This document shows positions 1 through 8,058 of a DNA stretch of 62,062 nucleotides, one piece after another. The DNA is from Pseudomonadota bacterium. GTDB lineage: Archaea > Thermoplasmatota > SW-10-69-26 > JACQPN01 > JAJPHT01. The notes beneath the pieces are model-generated. The model saw nothing but the letters and a program-made list of their open reading frames with translations. It was not told the origin of the DNA and searched no databases. Position numbers and translations under genes: made by a program. The stretch is taken from positions 1-62,062 of the forward strand of contig JAJPHT010000003.1 of NCBI GenBank assembly GCA_021325135.1. The letters are read 5' to 3'. How positions within the stretch are numbered: the stretch's first letter is position 1; each line of letters starts with the position of its first letter.

Positions 1-443
1 AGCGCCTGCTGGAGCGCTATCAGCACGTCTTCAACGACGTCCTGGAGCTGGAGTGGCGCATCGCCAGCGTCACGCCCTTCTACATGAGCCACAGCGGCAT
101 GGGCGACGTCGCCAGCGCGGAGGGCGAGAAGCGCAAGGAGAAGACCCTGGCCGACGCTCCGGAAACCGGCACCCTGGACTTCGAGGCGTGGCTCCCCTAC
201 CGCGGCAGCCGCGAGGATTCGGAGTGGCTGGAGTTCCAGAACCTCAGCATCGTCGGCAAGAAGTACACCGACGCGTTCAACATCAAGGGGCAGAAGGCGG
301 ACCTCTGGAGCGGGTGCAGCGGCATCGGCCTGGAGCGCTGGACCGTCGCCTTCCTCTCGCAGAAGGGGCTCGACCCCGAGAGGTGGCCCGCCGAGTTCCG
401 CAAGCGCGTGGGCAAGCTCCCCGAGGGCATCACGTTCCTCTAG
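1..443 (+). CDS. serS: Type-2 seryl-tRNA synthetase-like protein, C-terminal part
   Basis: The reading frame is open from base 3, so only the last ~147 residues are present. The segment [20 protein letters not shown] and the motif 3 region [10 protein letters not shown] match the class II catalytic core of the methanogen-type (type 2) SerRS, which charges tRNA-Ser; the conserved ending AQKG/SQKGLDP..WP is also family-like. Paralogues of this family charge carrier proteins instead of tRNA, and the missing N-terminal tRNA-binding domain would decide between them. The gene ends in TAG and the putative mobile element begins just after it. Confidence 0.78.
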   Translation, partial: RLLERYQHVFNDVLELEWRIASVTPFYMSHSGMGDVASAEGEKRKEKTLADAPETGTLDFEAWLPYRGSREDSEWLEFQNLSIVGKKYTDAFNIKGQKADLWSGCSGIGLERWTVAFLSQKGLDPERWPAEFRKRVGKLPEGITFL

Positions 444-476
444 ATGCTCGTGTCGTCGCGCGCAAAATGGGGGGTT

Positions 477-548
477 TCAGGGGGGCTCGCCCCCCTGACG
501 TGAAGTCGTCGGATCCAAGGGATGAAAACGTCAGGGGGCTTCGCCCCC
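477..548. repeat. Two perfect G/C hairpins in the 444-687 intergenic stretch
   Basis: Bases 477-485 (TCAGGGGGG) pair with 490-498 across a CTCG loop, and 534-539 (GGGGGC) pair with 543-548 across TTC. They sit 34-105 bases after the synthetase stop. They could mark its 3' end or the element border; archaeal termination normally relies on oligo-T, which is absent. The rest of 444-687 shows no gene and no tRNA that I can fold. Confidence 0.5.
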
Positions 549-687
549 AAAGGGGTACGGGGCAACGGGTCGGCCAACGCCCCGCGACTAGTCGGGTTCC
601 CCGGGCTCCCGGGGGCCTGACTGGTTCCGGTGCCTGGTTCCGGCTCCAGCGGGCAACGGTTTTCGCGTGCGAAGGAGCGATGAAGAC

Positions 688-1113
688 ATGCCGACTCCCG
701 AGCACCAGACCCCCGCCGAGTACCAAGCCCAGCGCCGCCAGCAGGCCGTGACCCTCTACTTCGCCAGCCCCGAGGAGCGGGCGCGGTTCCGCAAGCTGGC
801 CGCCGACGCGGGCTATTCCCGCGACTTCAGCGGGTGGCTCATCCAGAAGGTGATTCACGCCACCAGCGGCCACCTGTACCCGCCCGGCTACGTTGACGAG
901 CTGAAGGCCGAGAACTCCCGGCTCCGCTCCCGCTTGGAGCAGGCGCGCGACGACATGGAGGATTACCGCGCGCAGCTCCGCGCCCTCCAAGGCGAGCGGG
1001 ATACGGCCGTCGTCCTGCTCGCCGGGCGTCTGCCCGACGGGGAGCAGATCATCAAGCGATACCTCCCCGGCATCCCCCTGGCCGCCGCCGGCTCCCAGGA
1101 GGCGAGCGCGTGA
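688..1113 (+). CDS. Small coiled-coil hypothetical protein
   Basis: About 141 residues. ATG at 688 is preferred over the upstream GTG at 667 because GAAGGAG lies at 671-677. The N-terminal half (residues ~10-65) is basic and helical; residues ~70-105 (LKAENSRLRSRLEQARDDMEDYRAQLRALQ is the region, shown here only in outline) have heptad-like spacing typical of a coiled coil. It is the first gene of a four-gene run that ends with an integrase-flanking ORF; the next gene overlaps by 4 bases. I do not recognise the family. A small DNA-binding accessory protein of the element is possible but unproven. Confidence 0.65.
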   Translation: MPTPEHQTPAEYQAQRRQQAVTLYFASPEERARFRKLAADAGYSRDFSGWLIQKVIHATSGHLYPPGYVDELKAENSRLRSRLEQARDDMEDYRAQLRALQGERDTAVVLLAGRLPDGEQIIKRYLPGIPLAAAGSQEASA

Positions 1114-1682
1114 ACGCCGTTGCCATCGCGCCCGCCGCCCTGCGCGACCTCGTGAGCCGCCTGGAGGCCGCGGCCCGCGCCATCAAGCGCGGCCACCACC
1201 GCGCCGCCGCCCGGAGCATCGCGGGCGCGGCAACGGACCTCGCCAACCTCCCCGACTTCACCGGCGAGCCCGACACCCTGGGGATCGACCGGGCCGACGT
1301 GGGCGCCACCGTCCAGACCCTCGATGCGACGGCCCGCGCGCTCCAGCAGGGGGACGACCGCGGGGCGTCCGTCGCCGTCTCCAAGATCGCCGCGGACCTC
1401 GCCGCCCTGATGGAGCCCAAGGAGGAGCGCGGGAGCTTCGGCCGCTACGAGCTGGCATGGAGCGCCCCCGGAGAGCGCACCGTCTTCCCCGTCGAGCTTC
1501 CCGGCGTGCCGCTGCGCCGCACGTTCCCCACGCACGACGACGCCCGCGCCTGGGCCGCCCTCTCGGACGCCCCCCTCTCCGGGATCGAGGGGCGCCCGCT
1601 GCGCGTGTGGCGCATCCGCGACGCGGCGAAGAAGGGCGACCGCTGGCGCATCCTCCCCGCCGACTGGAGGCTGAGCGCGTGA
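1110..1682 (+). CDS. Hypothetical protein upstream of integrase
   Basis: 190 residues from a GTG overlapping the previous stop (GTGA), preceded by GGAGG. The N-terminal ~90 residues are Ala-rich and helical with two similar stretches (AARAIKRGHHRAAARSIAGAATDLANL and ATARALQQGDDRGASVAVSKIAADL share the pattern A-R-A-x-x-x-G-x-x-R), suggesting a duplicated helical hairpin. The C-terminal part (~110-190) looks like a small alpha/beta domain with Trp-rich end. No family is recognised. Translational coupling on both sides places it in one operon with the integrase. Confidence 0.6.
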   Translation: MNAVAIAPAALRDLVSRLEAAARAIKRGHHRAAARSIAGAATDLANLPDFTGEPDTLGIDRADVGATVQTLDATARALQQGDDRGASVAVSKIAADLAALMEPKEERGSFGRYELAWSAPGERTVFPVELPGVPLRRTFPTHDDARAWAALSDAPLSGIEGRPLRVWRIRDAAKKGDRWRILPADWRLSA

Positions 1683-3001
1683 GCTTCATTGACCCGCGCC
1701 TCCGCACGCGCGCCCCCGTCGCGCCGGTCGCGGCTCGCGCGCCCAAGCCCAAGACGAACGCCGAGCTTTTCGAGGACTTCTTGGCCTACCTCCCGGGCCG
1801 CCTCGCCACGACCACCGCGGAGAGCTACCGGAATTATGTCCGCGACGCCCTGGCCTACTTCCACACCGAGACGGGCGAGGAAATCCCCGTCCGCGAGTGG
1901 ACAAAGGACCTCGTGTGGGCCTACCTCCACCACGTCGAGCAGAACTATTGCCGCAAGCTGAACAGCTTCACGAGCAAGGAGGGAACGCGCGTCGTCTGCC
2001 TCAACAACGTGTGGATCGGCCACAAGGCGCCGGAGGATGGCCTGGAGTTGTGCCGCACCTGCCCCCTGTTCGAGCGGCCCACCATCGAGAAGCGCATCCA
2101 CGCCCTGAACCGCTGGATGGGCTACCTCGCCAGCCTCGGCTACGTCCCCGTGAACTTCATCCGCGACGTGCTGGCGGAGAACACCCAGGCGACGCCCCGG
2201 CACGCGCGCACCAGCAAGGGCGAGAAGAAGCGAAACCCCACGGTGGCGGAGACGGTCCGCCTCGTGAACGGCACCACGCACCCCATGAAGCGGTTCGTCT
2301 ATGCGGCCAACCTGAAGTGGGGCACGCGCCCCAACGAAATGATGGCCCTGGACCGCTTCGCCAGCTTCGGGCTCCCCACGCCCGAAGGCTGCGCCGAGCC
2401 CCCGGGCTTTGAGACGGCCTTCCGCTACCACCCCGAGGCAAAGGGCTTCGGCCTCGGGGGCCGCCTGGCCTACATTCCCGACCACAAGGGCGCCCTGGAC
2501 AAGCGCCAGGGGAACCGCTGGCTGGTCGTGGACGACGAGCTGAAGCCCCTGCTCCTGGCGGCCTTCGAGTGGTGGGAACGCAAGGTGAAGCGCCACCCGG
2601 ACGGACGCCCCGTCCATACCCGCTTGGTCATCAACGACAAGGGCCGCCCCCTGGCAAACGAGAAAATCGAGCGGATCAACTCCTCATGGTTCTACGCCGA
2701 CGCCGAGCGGTTGGGCCTCATGGTGCCCGGCGACCGAGAGAAGCCCCTCCGGCGCCTGAGCTTCGGCACCGGCCGCCACGGGTTCGAGGCCCTGGTTCAA
2801 GAGCTGGAGCTGGCGCAGGACTGGCAAAACCACATGCGCGGAGACAAGCTGCACGACGCCCGCGGCCACTACTACGTTCCCACGCCCCTTGACATGGAAC
2901 GCAAGTACCTCAAGCACATTCCCACCCTGGGCTTCAGCCCGATCCCCACCACGGACGCGGCGCCGGCCAAGGCGGGGGCGAAGCAGGGGGCGAGCGCGTG
3001 A
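1679..3001 (+). CDS. Tyrosine recombinase / integrase
   Basis: 440 residues from GTG at 1679, which overlaps the previous stop; longer in-frame extensions upstream are shadows. Residues ~25-170 form a SAM-like core-binding domain (FEDFLAYLPGRLATTTAESY). In the catalytic half, KWGTRPNEMMALDR holds the first catalytic Arg, GTGRHGFEAL is the likely box II region, and the C-terminal HMRGDKLHDARGHYY holds the candidate nucleophilic Tyr after a His/Arg. This layout fits phage and archaeal-element integrases that join attachment sites by strand exchange. It is the main evidence that the surrounding region is an integrated element. The target site is not identified. Confidence 0.85.
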   Translation: MSFIDPRLRTRAPVAPVAARAPKPKTNAELFEDFLAYLPGRLATTTAESYRNYVRDALAYFHTETGEEIPVREWTKDLVWAYLHHVEQNYCRKLNSFTSKEGTRVVCLNNVWIGHKAPEDGLELCRTCPLFERPTIEKRIHALNRWMGYLASLGYVPVNFIRDVLAENTQATPRHARTSKGEKKRNPTVAETVRLVNGTTHPMKRFVYAANLKWGTRPNEMMALDRFASFGLPTPEGCAEPPGFETAFRYHPEAKGFGLGGRLAYIPDHKGALDKRQGNRWLVVDDELKPLLLAAFEWWERKVKRHPDGRPVHTRLVINDKGRPLANEKIERINSSWFYADAERLGLMVPGDREKPLRRLSFGTGRHGFEALVQELELAQDWQNHMRGDKLHDARGHYYVPTPLDMERKYLKHIPTLGFSPIPTTDAAPAKAGAKQGASA

Positions 3002-3357
3002 GCCCCGCCCTGTCCGTGCAGCTCACCCGGGCGGAGGCGCGCGCCATCCATGACCACTTCACGACGCCCAAGGACGTGAAGGAGGAGCCGGCCGCCCGCA
3101 CGCTGCGCGCCAGCCTGGCCCGGCTCCTGGCCGACTGGCACCAGCAGCGCCGCGAGGAGCGCGCGCTCCGCGTGAGCGCCGCCCAGGCGCGCGTGATCCT
3201 GCGCGCCGGCCTCCAGCTCGCCCAGACCGCCCGCCGCTCCCGCATGACGGGCGAGGAGTGCGCCGCGATCCTCACGGCCAGCCGCAAGGCGGAGACGGCG
3301 CTGGAGCTGGCGGCGGAGAAGGAGCGCCGCGCCGCCGCGAAGCGCGCGGGCGACTAG
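2998..3357 (+). CDS. Small helical hypothetical protein
   Basis: 119 residues from GTG at 2998 (GTGA overlap with the integrase stop). It is Ala/Arg/Glu-rich and almost entirely helical, with a likely coiled coil at the C-terminus (RKAETALELAAEKERR). No motif is recognised. It ends at a CTAG palindrome whose other strand is the stop codon of the convergent gene, and that CTAG lies in the first ACTAGATC octamer. Confidence 0.6.
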   Translation: MSPALSVQLTRAEARAIHDHFTTPKDVKEEPAARTLRASLARLLADWHQQRREERALRVSAAQARVILRAGLQLAQTARRSRMTGEECAAILTASRKAETALELAAEKERRAAAKRAGD

Positions 3358-3914
3358 ATCACGGACCCGCCGGCCGACTCGGCCGCGAGGAAGGCGGCCA
3401 CGCCCTCCAGCACGCCGGGGCGCCAGTGGTCCGTGAACAGCCCGTGCCGCCCCGTCCGGGCCAGGTGCGCCGCGAGGGCGGCGGGCTGGATCGCCACGCC
3501 GAAGTAGGCGTCGCCGGGCGGGTCCCACGTCGCATCGACCACGCGGCCCTCAGGCGTGACGCACCAGGCGTGATGCGTGGGGAACCCGCGCAGCGCGTAG
3601 CCCTCGGCGTAGCCCCACCCCTTGCTCTCCGCGAGGGTGGCGGCGTTGGTGAAGCAGTCCCGCGGGGGCATCGTCGGCACGCCCGCGGGCCGCGCCCCTG
3701 CCGGCGCGTCGAAGAAGCGCCCCTGGCCCATCAGGAACGTTTCCAGGCTCCGGGGCGCCTGCTTCGGAGAGATGCGCTCCGCGATGCCGCCCAGGTAGCC
3801 CAGGAGGGCCGTCTCGCCCTCGGTGCGCGCCTCGCGCCGCGGGGGCGGAGCTGGAGCAGTCGGGGGGGAGGGCTTGGCCCTTCGGGGGGCGTGCATGGAG
3901 AACGCGACCCGCAC
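3354..3914 (-). CDS. Transglutaminase/papain-like fold protein
   Basis: 186 residues. A Cys-His-Asp arrangement is visible: C87 in RDCFTNA, H115 in FPTHHAWC and D127 in VVDATWD, in the order and spacing of transglutaminase-like and related papain-fold enzymes. Phage genomes carry similar small proteins with a buried Cys-Asn pair followed by HAW and V-D-x-T-W. Substrate and role (amide-bond hydrolysis, cross-linking or none) cannot be told from sequence. The first ~35 residues are Pro/Ala/Arg-rich and probably disordered; an alternative start is M7. It converges with the previous gene on a shared CTAG. Confidence 0.7.
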   Translation of the reverse strand: MRVAFSMHAPRRAKPSPPTAPAPPPRREARTEGETALLGYLGGIAERISPKQAPRSLETFLMGQGRFFDAPAGARPAGVPTMPPRDCFTNAATLAESKGWGYAEGYALRGFPTHHAWCVTPEGRVVDATWDPPGDAYFGVAIQPAALAAHLARTGRHGLFTDHWRPGVLEGVAAFLAAESAGGSVI

Positions 3915-3949
3915 GCTTCCGGATCAAGATTGCCCCGCGGTGGGAGGGC

Positions 3950-4051
3950 TTACGCGGGGGAGCCGCACGAGGAGCAGGAGGGGCCGCGGCAGGAGCCCCA
4001 TTCACAGTCCGGGGGCATGAGGGGCGCCTGGCAGCAGGCGGACAAGGGCAT
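3950..4051 (-). CDS. Possible Cys-rich microprotein (33 aa)
   Basis: ATG at 4051 reads 33 residues with six Cys: a CC pair at residues 6-7, then single Cys at about 16, 20, 25 and 28. The Cys spacing suggests metal binding. No clear ribosome binding site is seen, and the ORF lies in a gap between two real-looking minus-strand genes. It may be chance, since short ORFs are common at this G+C. Confidence 0.3.
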   Translation of the reverse strand: MPLSACCQAPLMPPDCEWGSCRGPSCSSCGSPA

Positions 4052-4127
4052 CGGGATGGATGGCGGCGGCGGGAGCTTGGGCGCGAGCGGGAGGCCGCGC
4101 CGAAGCTACCGCGCGCCCGCCCGGGAT

Positions 4128-4268
4128 TCACCGGGCGGCGTCATCGAGCACCGAGGGAGGAAGGTGAAGGTCCGCCGCGAGGGCGCGGCCCTGCTCCTCG
4201 GTCATCAGGTGGTAGGTGAACACCGCGGCCTTGAGGGCGCGGGCCAGGGCGTGCTCCGTGGGCGTCAC
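4128..4268 (-). CDS. Small helical hypothetical protein (46 aa)
   Basis: GTG at 4268 lies 6 bases after the TGA of the upstream gene on the same strand, so coupling is plausible. The peptide starts TPTEHALARALKAAVFTYH and continues as one amphipathic helix plus an acidic tail. No family recognised. Confidence 0.4.
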   Translation of the reverse strand: MTPTEHALARALKAAVFTYHLMTEEQGRALAADLHLPPSVLDDAAR

Positions 4269-4274
4269 GACGGA

Positions 4275-4652
4275 TCACCGCGCGGAGTCGTCGGCGTGGT
4301 GGTCGGTCGCGGAGCCCAGCTCCGACGCCGCGGAGGAGTCGGGCTCCTCCGCGGCGTCGGAGCTGCGGGCGGCGCGGCGCGCGGCCCTGCGCGCCTCCTC
4401 CGCCTGGCGCTTGCGGAGCAGGAACGCGCGGGCGCGGGCGGCGCGGGCGCGCTCCCTGTCGTCCGTGGGCTCCTCCATCGCGCCTTGTCCCTGGAGGGCC
4501 AGCCGCAGGCTGTGACCCCATCCGGGCTTCTGCGCGCGATGGTTCGCGGCCACCTCGGCCTTGCCTAGTTCGTCCTGCAACTCGTCAATCAGGCTCGCCA
4601 CGTCAGGCGGAACCCACTTGGGCACGCGGTAGCTGTCGCTGGGGGTGGTCAT
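4275..4652 (-). CDS. Hypothetical protein with basic coiled region
   Basis: 125 residues, ATG at 4652 preceded by GAGG. Residues 1-45 (PPDVASLIDELQDELGKAEV) look like a short helical domain; residues ~65-95 are strongly Arg/Ala-rich and helical; the C-terminus is acidic and Ser/Ala-rich. A promoter-like motif TATCCACCCAAAA lies about 95 bases upstream, shared with the gene at 10444. No function can be assigned; nucleic-acid contact by the Arg-rich helix is a guess. Confidence 0.6.
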   Translation of the reverse strand: MTTPSDSYRVPKWVPPDVASLIDELQDELGKAEVAANHRAQKPGWGHSLRLALQGQGAMEEPTDDRERARAARARAFLLRKRQAEEARRAARRAARSSDAAEEPDSSAASELGSATDHHADDSAR

Positions 4653-4745
4653 GGGAACCTCGTTTCTCTCTGCGCCTCCGAAGCCTCTCGGGAAGCGGGC
4701 GACGCGCGCCGGAGGCGTGCAACGCCGGGGTTGCCACCTACGTTC

Positions 4746-4758
4746 TTTTGGGTGGATA
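4746..4758 (-). promoter_or_regulatory. Promoter-like motif TATCCACCCAAAA
   Basis: On the minus strand the motif reads TATCCACCCAAAA and is preceded by CAATA, a TATA-like stretch (AATATATCC). It lies 94-106 bases upstream of the ATG at 4652. The same 13-mer occurs upstream of the + strand gene at 10444, again with CAATA before it. Confidence 0.4.
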
Positions 4759-4874
4759 TATTGCTTGCGCGGTGGAACCGGGTCTGCACCCGAGAAGATG
4801 GGCCTCTTCTGTCGAAGGCTCGCTAGAGCGTCAAAAGCAGCCTAGTGAAATTGGCTTTGCTTCCGGCGGTGCTA

Positions 4875-6473
4875 TCATCCGTCGCGTTGGCCGCTGGGTT
4901 TCGCCCGATCCAGCGCAGCGCGAACGCGGGGCCGGTCGCGGATGGGCTCAAAGCCTCGCCCCGTCGCCACGTCAACAGGAATATCCCACAAGAGGTCCGG
5001 AGCCTCCAGCGCCGCGACGATGGCCCCCTCTGCGGCGTCGAAATCGCCCAGCAGCAGATAGGACAGCGCGGCGTGGGCCTCCGCGGTTCCTTGCGGGCTG
5101 GGCATGGCGCGGGCGTAGGCCGCAAGCGCCTCCCGGTGGTGATCTAAGCGGGCCAGCGCGAGGCCGTAAGCTTCCCAATGTTCTCGGTTGCTATCGTCGG
5201 CTTGGATGGCATCGTTCCAGAAGGCGAGCGCGGTTTCCCGTAGGCTGCGAACATGGTCGGGATGGGCGGAGGAGGCCATGCGCTCGGCCTCCTCGGCCTT
5301 CATCGCGGCGGCCTCGGCGCGCTCGCGCCGCGAGCTGGGAGCCTCCAGCTCGACGGCCAGGCTGGGCCGTGCCGTGCGCGTCCTGCGATGCCTGCGGGCG
5401 TAGGTGGCCGCGCCCACGCACACGACGGCGGCCAGCGCGATCCCGAGGACAGCGGCCCAGGAGGGACCGGCGACCTCGGCGCGGAAGGGGGCCCGCGCGG
5501 TGCCCTTGAGCGTGGTCTGATCGAGCGAGCCCGTGAGGTCCACCCTCGCGACGGCGTCGCCCGTCTGTGTGGTCGTGGGCGTGAGGGTGGCGCGCAGCGT
5601 CCCGTTCATCGTCGCGGGCGAGCCCGTGGCGGAGTAGGTCAGTCCCGTTGTGTTGACCCAGCCCGCGAGGGGCGAGAAGTCCAAGGAGCCGGCCACCGCG
5701 AGCGTGGGGGGCGCGGTCGCCGCGATCTGGACGCCCGAGGCGTTGTCCAGCGTCACCGTGCCCGCGTCATACTCCAGCGTGACCCACCGCCGGTCTAACT
5801 CCTGCACGGTCGGCGTTTGCGTCGTGGTGTCACCCGTGGGCATCTGTTCGGCGCCTTGGTCGGACTCCAAGAGAACCGTGGAACCCTTGACCTTGAGCAG
5901 CCCGCCCCCCTCGATCATGGCGCGGCCGTAGCCAAGCGTGCCGATCAGGTGCGGGCCTGCCACCGTCTTGATGAAGGCGGGGTCCTTGGGCCCCTCCCAA
6001 TCTGTTACGCTGCCGCCCTCGCCGGGTCCTGGGCTCGCCATGCGGGTCAAGAGCTTGGGCTCCAGCTTCGCGCCCTCCCCGGTGAACGAGACGCTGGCGC
6101 CGCTCGCCGGAACAAACGCCATCCATCCTGATTCGTTTTGGGCGACGACGGCGCGGACGTTGGTGCGTTCGCTGCAAGGGTCCTGCTTGGTGACGGCGGA
6201 ACGCGCGGGGTCGCCTGTCACATTGACGCTAACCCAGCGGTGGAAGTGATAACAGACATTGGCGCGCGGGAGGAATGCAACGGCGTAGGTCTGCGAGGTG
6301 TTGCCGGCGAGGAGCGCCAAGGGATTGAATGCGGCAGTCGTGGCTCCCTGGGCCGCTAGGGGTCCGGTGGTGGATAGGTGGCTGTCCATGAGCGGCGAAC
6401 CGGCCAGGACGGCGGGCAGGGTGAGGAGCCCTGCAAGGAGCAGCGTAACTCCTTGCCCTCCCGTCACCCGCAT
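4875..6473 (-). CDS. Secreted-domain/TM/TPR membrane protein
   Basis: 532 residues from ATG at 6473; the longer in-frame extension lacks coding character. There is a signal peptide (residues 1-25, hydrophobic run LLLAGLLTLPAVLA), a ~310-residue Ser/Thr-rich ectodomain, one transmembrane helix at ~338-359, a basic stop-transfer (ARRHRRTR), then a cytoplasmic helical region with TPR-like repeats (~405-490). It ends in the box FEPIRDRPRVRAALDRA. The host-side gene at 58291 has the same architecture and nearly the same ending ([17 protein letters not shown]), so both belong to one lineage-specific family. A receptor or surface-sensing role is an inference. Confidence 0.75.
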   Translation of the reverse strand: MRVTGGQGVTLLLAGLLTLPAVLAGSPLMDSHLSTTGPLAAQGATTAAFNPLALLAGNTSQTYAVAFLPRANVCYHFHRWVSVNVTGDPARSAVTKQDPCSERTNVRAVVAQNESGWMAFVPASGASVSFTGEGAKLEPKLLTRMASPGPGEGGSVTDWEGPKDPAFIKTVAGPHLIGTLGYGRAMIEGGGLLKVKGSTVLLESDQGAEQMPTGDTTTQTPTVQELDRRWVTLEYDAGTVTLDNASGVQIAATAPPTLAVAGSLDFSPLAGWVNTTGLTYSATGSPATMNGTLRATLTPTTTQTGDAVARVDLTGSLDQTTLKGTARAPFRAEVAGPSWAAVLGIALAAVVCVGAATYARRHRRTRTARPSLAVELEAPSSRRERAEAAAMKAEEAERMASSAHPDHVRSLRETALAFWNDAIQADDSNREHWEAYGLALARLDHHREALAAYARAMPSPQGTAEAHAALSYLLLGDFDAAEGAIVAALEAPDLLWDIPVDVATGRGFEPIRDRPRVRAALDRAKPSGQRDG

Positions 6474-6669
6474 AGTGGCCCCGGCAACGGCCAAGTCCTG
6501 CTTGGCCTTATCCGTCCAAGGACTCCCCCGATTCACAACTAACCTACACAAAACCGCTGGCGGGGGGTGAATCGGTTCAGTTTTCACTCGGGATTTCCTG
6601 TGAAATTCGGGGAGGCACGCCGCGGCGCGAACCATTATCCGCGCCCAGGCGGCTCCTGGCGTGTTCCCC

Positions 6670-6999
6670 ATGATCGCCCGTCCTGCGCTCGGCGCCCTCA
6701 TGGTCGCGCTCCTTGCCGTCGCGCCTCTCGCGCTGGCCGACCCGGACCCTGGCAACGCGACGCCCCAGGCAGTCGTGAGCACGGCGCAGTCGTGCGCTGG
6801 CGTCGATCCGGGTCCGCCCCCTGCGCTCGTGGGTTCCTGCTGGAACGCTGCCGTCGCCTTCGGTGCGGAGGTCATCCTGCCCACGGAACTTGCGGGCGTC
6901 ATGCTCACTTGTTACGACGTGGATTATGGGCCACCCCCCAACGTCGTCTGGGGGCCGTGTGCTGCCGCTGCCCTGAACCTCACGGGCCTTCCCCCCTAA
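6670..6999 (+). CDS. Small secreted protein
   Basis: 109 residues from ATG at 6670 (a GTG at 6661 is the alternative). A signal peptide covers residues 1-23 (ALMVALLAVAPLALA). The mature part has four Cys (CAGVD, CWNAA, CYDVDY, CAAAA) that could make two disulfides, and a repeated Pro motif (DPGPPP, DYGPPPNV). Divergent from the TPR gene, with a low-G+C spacer at 6474-6669. No family recognised. Confidence 0.55.
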   Translation: MIARPALGALMVALLAVAPLALADPDPGNATPQAVVSTAQSCAGVDPGPPPALVGSCWNAAVAFGAEVILPTELAGVMLTCYDVDYGPPPNVVWGPCAAAALNLTGLPP

Positions 7000-7015
7000 T
7001 CGCTGGGCTCGCCTG

Positions 7016-7597
7016 TCACCGTCGTGCTTGGTTGGCCTCTTGCTGAATCCTGAGCGCCAGCGTGGCGACCTTGCGCCCCAGCGCGGTTAGCCGTATGCGG
7101 ACGTAGGGAACGCGGTTCTCTAGGCCCTGCTCGACCGTCACAAGGTCTAGCGCGACGATGCGGGCGCGCAGCTTGCCGGCGGGTCCGTACCCCAGCTCCA
7201 GGGCGGAGCGGAGAGCCGCGCTGTTCGTCACCGCGGGCTCGTTCGTCAGGACCACCACGAGCGCGAGGAGCGCGCGGGGCTCCTCCGTGATCCCCGGGAC
7301 CAGGGCCTCTATCTCGGCGGCGAGGTCCGCCACGCGGCGCCCGGCCTCGGTCAAGCGGACGGGGATCGGCTTGCGCTCCTCCTCCGTCTCGACCAGGCGC
7401 CAGGCGGCGAGGTCCATGCGCAACTCCGCGCTGTCCTTCTCGGCCGAGTAGCCGGTCCCGTTGTGGAAGCCGGTGGCGGTCGTCTCCTCGGGGTAGATGC
7501 TCCGGAGGTGGAGCAGGCCGCGGAACACCCGCGGACGCAGAAGAATGTCCCGCAGGTGGCCGCCCTCCCTCCTAGCGGCAGGCTTGGGGTCGGGCAA
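7016..7597 (-). CDS. Tandem winged-helix transcriptional regulator
   Basis: 193 residues with a TTG start at 7597 (start uncertain; the only other early choice is an internal GTG near residue 24). Two winged-helix units are visible: residues ~25-90, ending VRLTEAGRRVADLAAEI, and ~105-190, ending RIRLTALGRKVATLALRI. The repeated LTxxGRxVAxLAxxI is the recognition-wing exit seen in archaeal MarR/PadR-like folds. It probably controls element genes; operators are not identified. Confidence 0.6.
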   Translation of the reverse strand: MPDPKPAARREGGHLRDILLRPRVFRGLLHLRSIYPEETTATGFHNGTGYSAEKDSAELRMDLAAWRLVETEEERKPIPVRLTEAGRRVADLAAEIEALVPGITEEPRALLALVVVLTNEPAVTNSAALRSALELGYGPAGKLRARIVALDLVTVEQGLENRVPYVRIRLTALGRKVATLALRIQQEANQARR

Positions 7598-7718
7598 ACG
7601 CTTTTCCCAATAAGCGGGCTTCCGATGCAGTAGTCAACGGGAAGCCTGTTTGCATGGGGATGCCTGAGACGTGCCACGAGGGGAAGCCCCCTGCCGCATG
7701 GCCGGGACGGGTGATCTA

Positions 7719-7979
7719 GTGCGGCAAGGGCGCGCCCTGGGGCGGGCTCGCGTTGGCTACCGCTGGGCCCCGGCAGGGACCACGACGTTCCTGACCCCTG
7801 CCGAGGCCGCGGCGGTCTTCCCCTTCGTCAACGCGGCGATCACGGGCAGCGGGACCGCGCTCATGGGGGGCGACGGGGCGGCGCTCATGTCCGCCCATCG
7901 CAAGCTCGACGCTGGCCGTAGCCACGTCCCGCCCAGCCCACGCCTGGTTCACATTCCTGGGGGGACAGGCCGGGCATGA
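7719..7979 (+). CDS. Hypothetical protein
   Basis: 86 residues from GTG at 7719, directly after a reverse-orientation copy of the octamer (GATCTAGT). The middle (FLTPAEAAAVFPFVNAAITG) looks like a folded helix; the end is Pro/Gly-rich. An overlapping minus ORF (7716-8060) reads like an antisense shadow. Low certainty that this is translated. Confidence 0.35.
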   Translation: MRQGRALGRARVGYRWAPAGTTTFLTPAEAAAVFPFVNAAITGSGTALMGGDGAALMSAHRKLDAGRSHVPPSPRLVHIPGGTGRA

Positions 7980-8058
7980 CGGCTCTAGGCGAGAGCGGGG
8001 GGCCGGAGTAGTGCGCTTCCGCGAAATGCTAGCCTGGGCCTTCCCCAAGGGAATGCCC

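Noticed and set aside
444..687. tRNA or attachment site after the synthetase gene
   Set aside because: I could not fold a tRNA, and no repeat of 15 bases or more was found by eye near 26-28 kb, so no att site is claimed.
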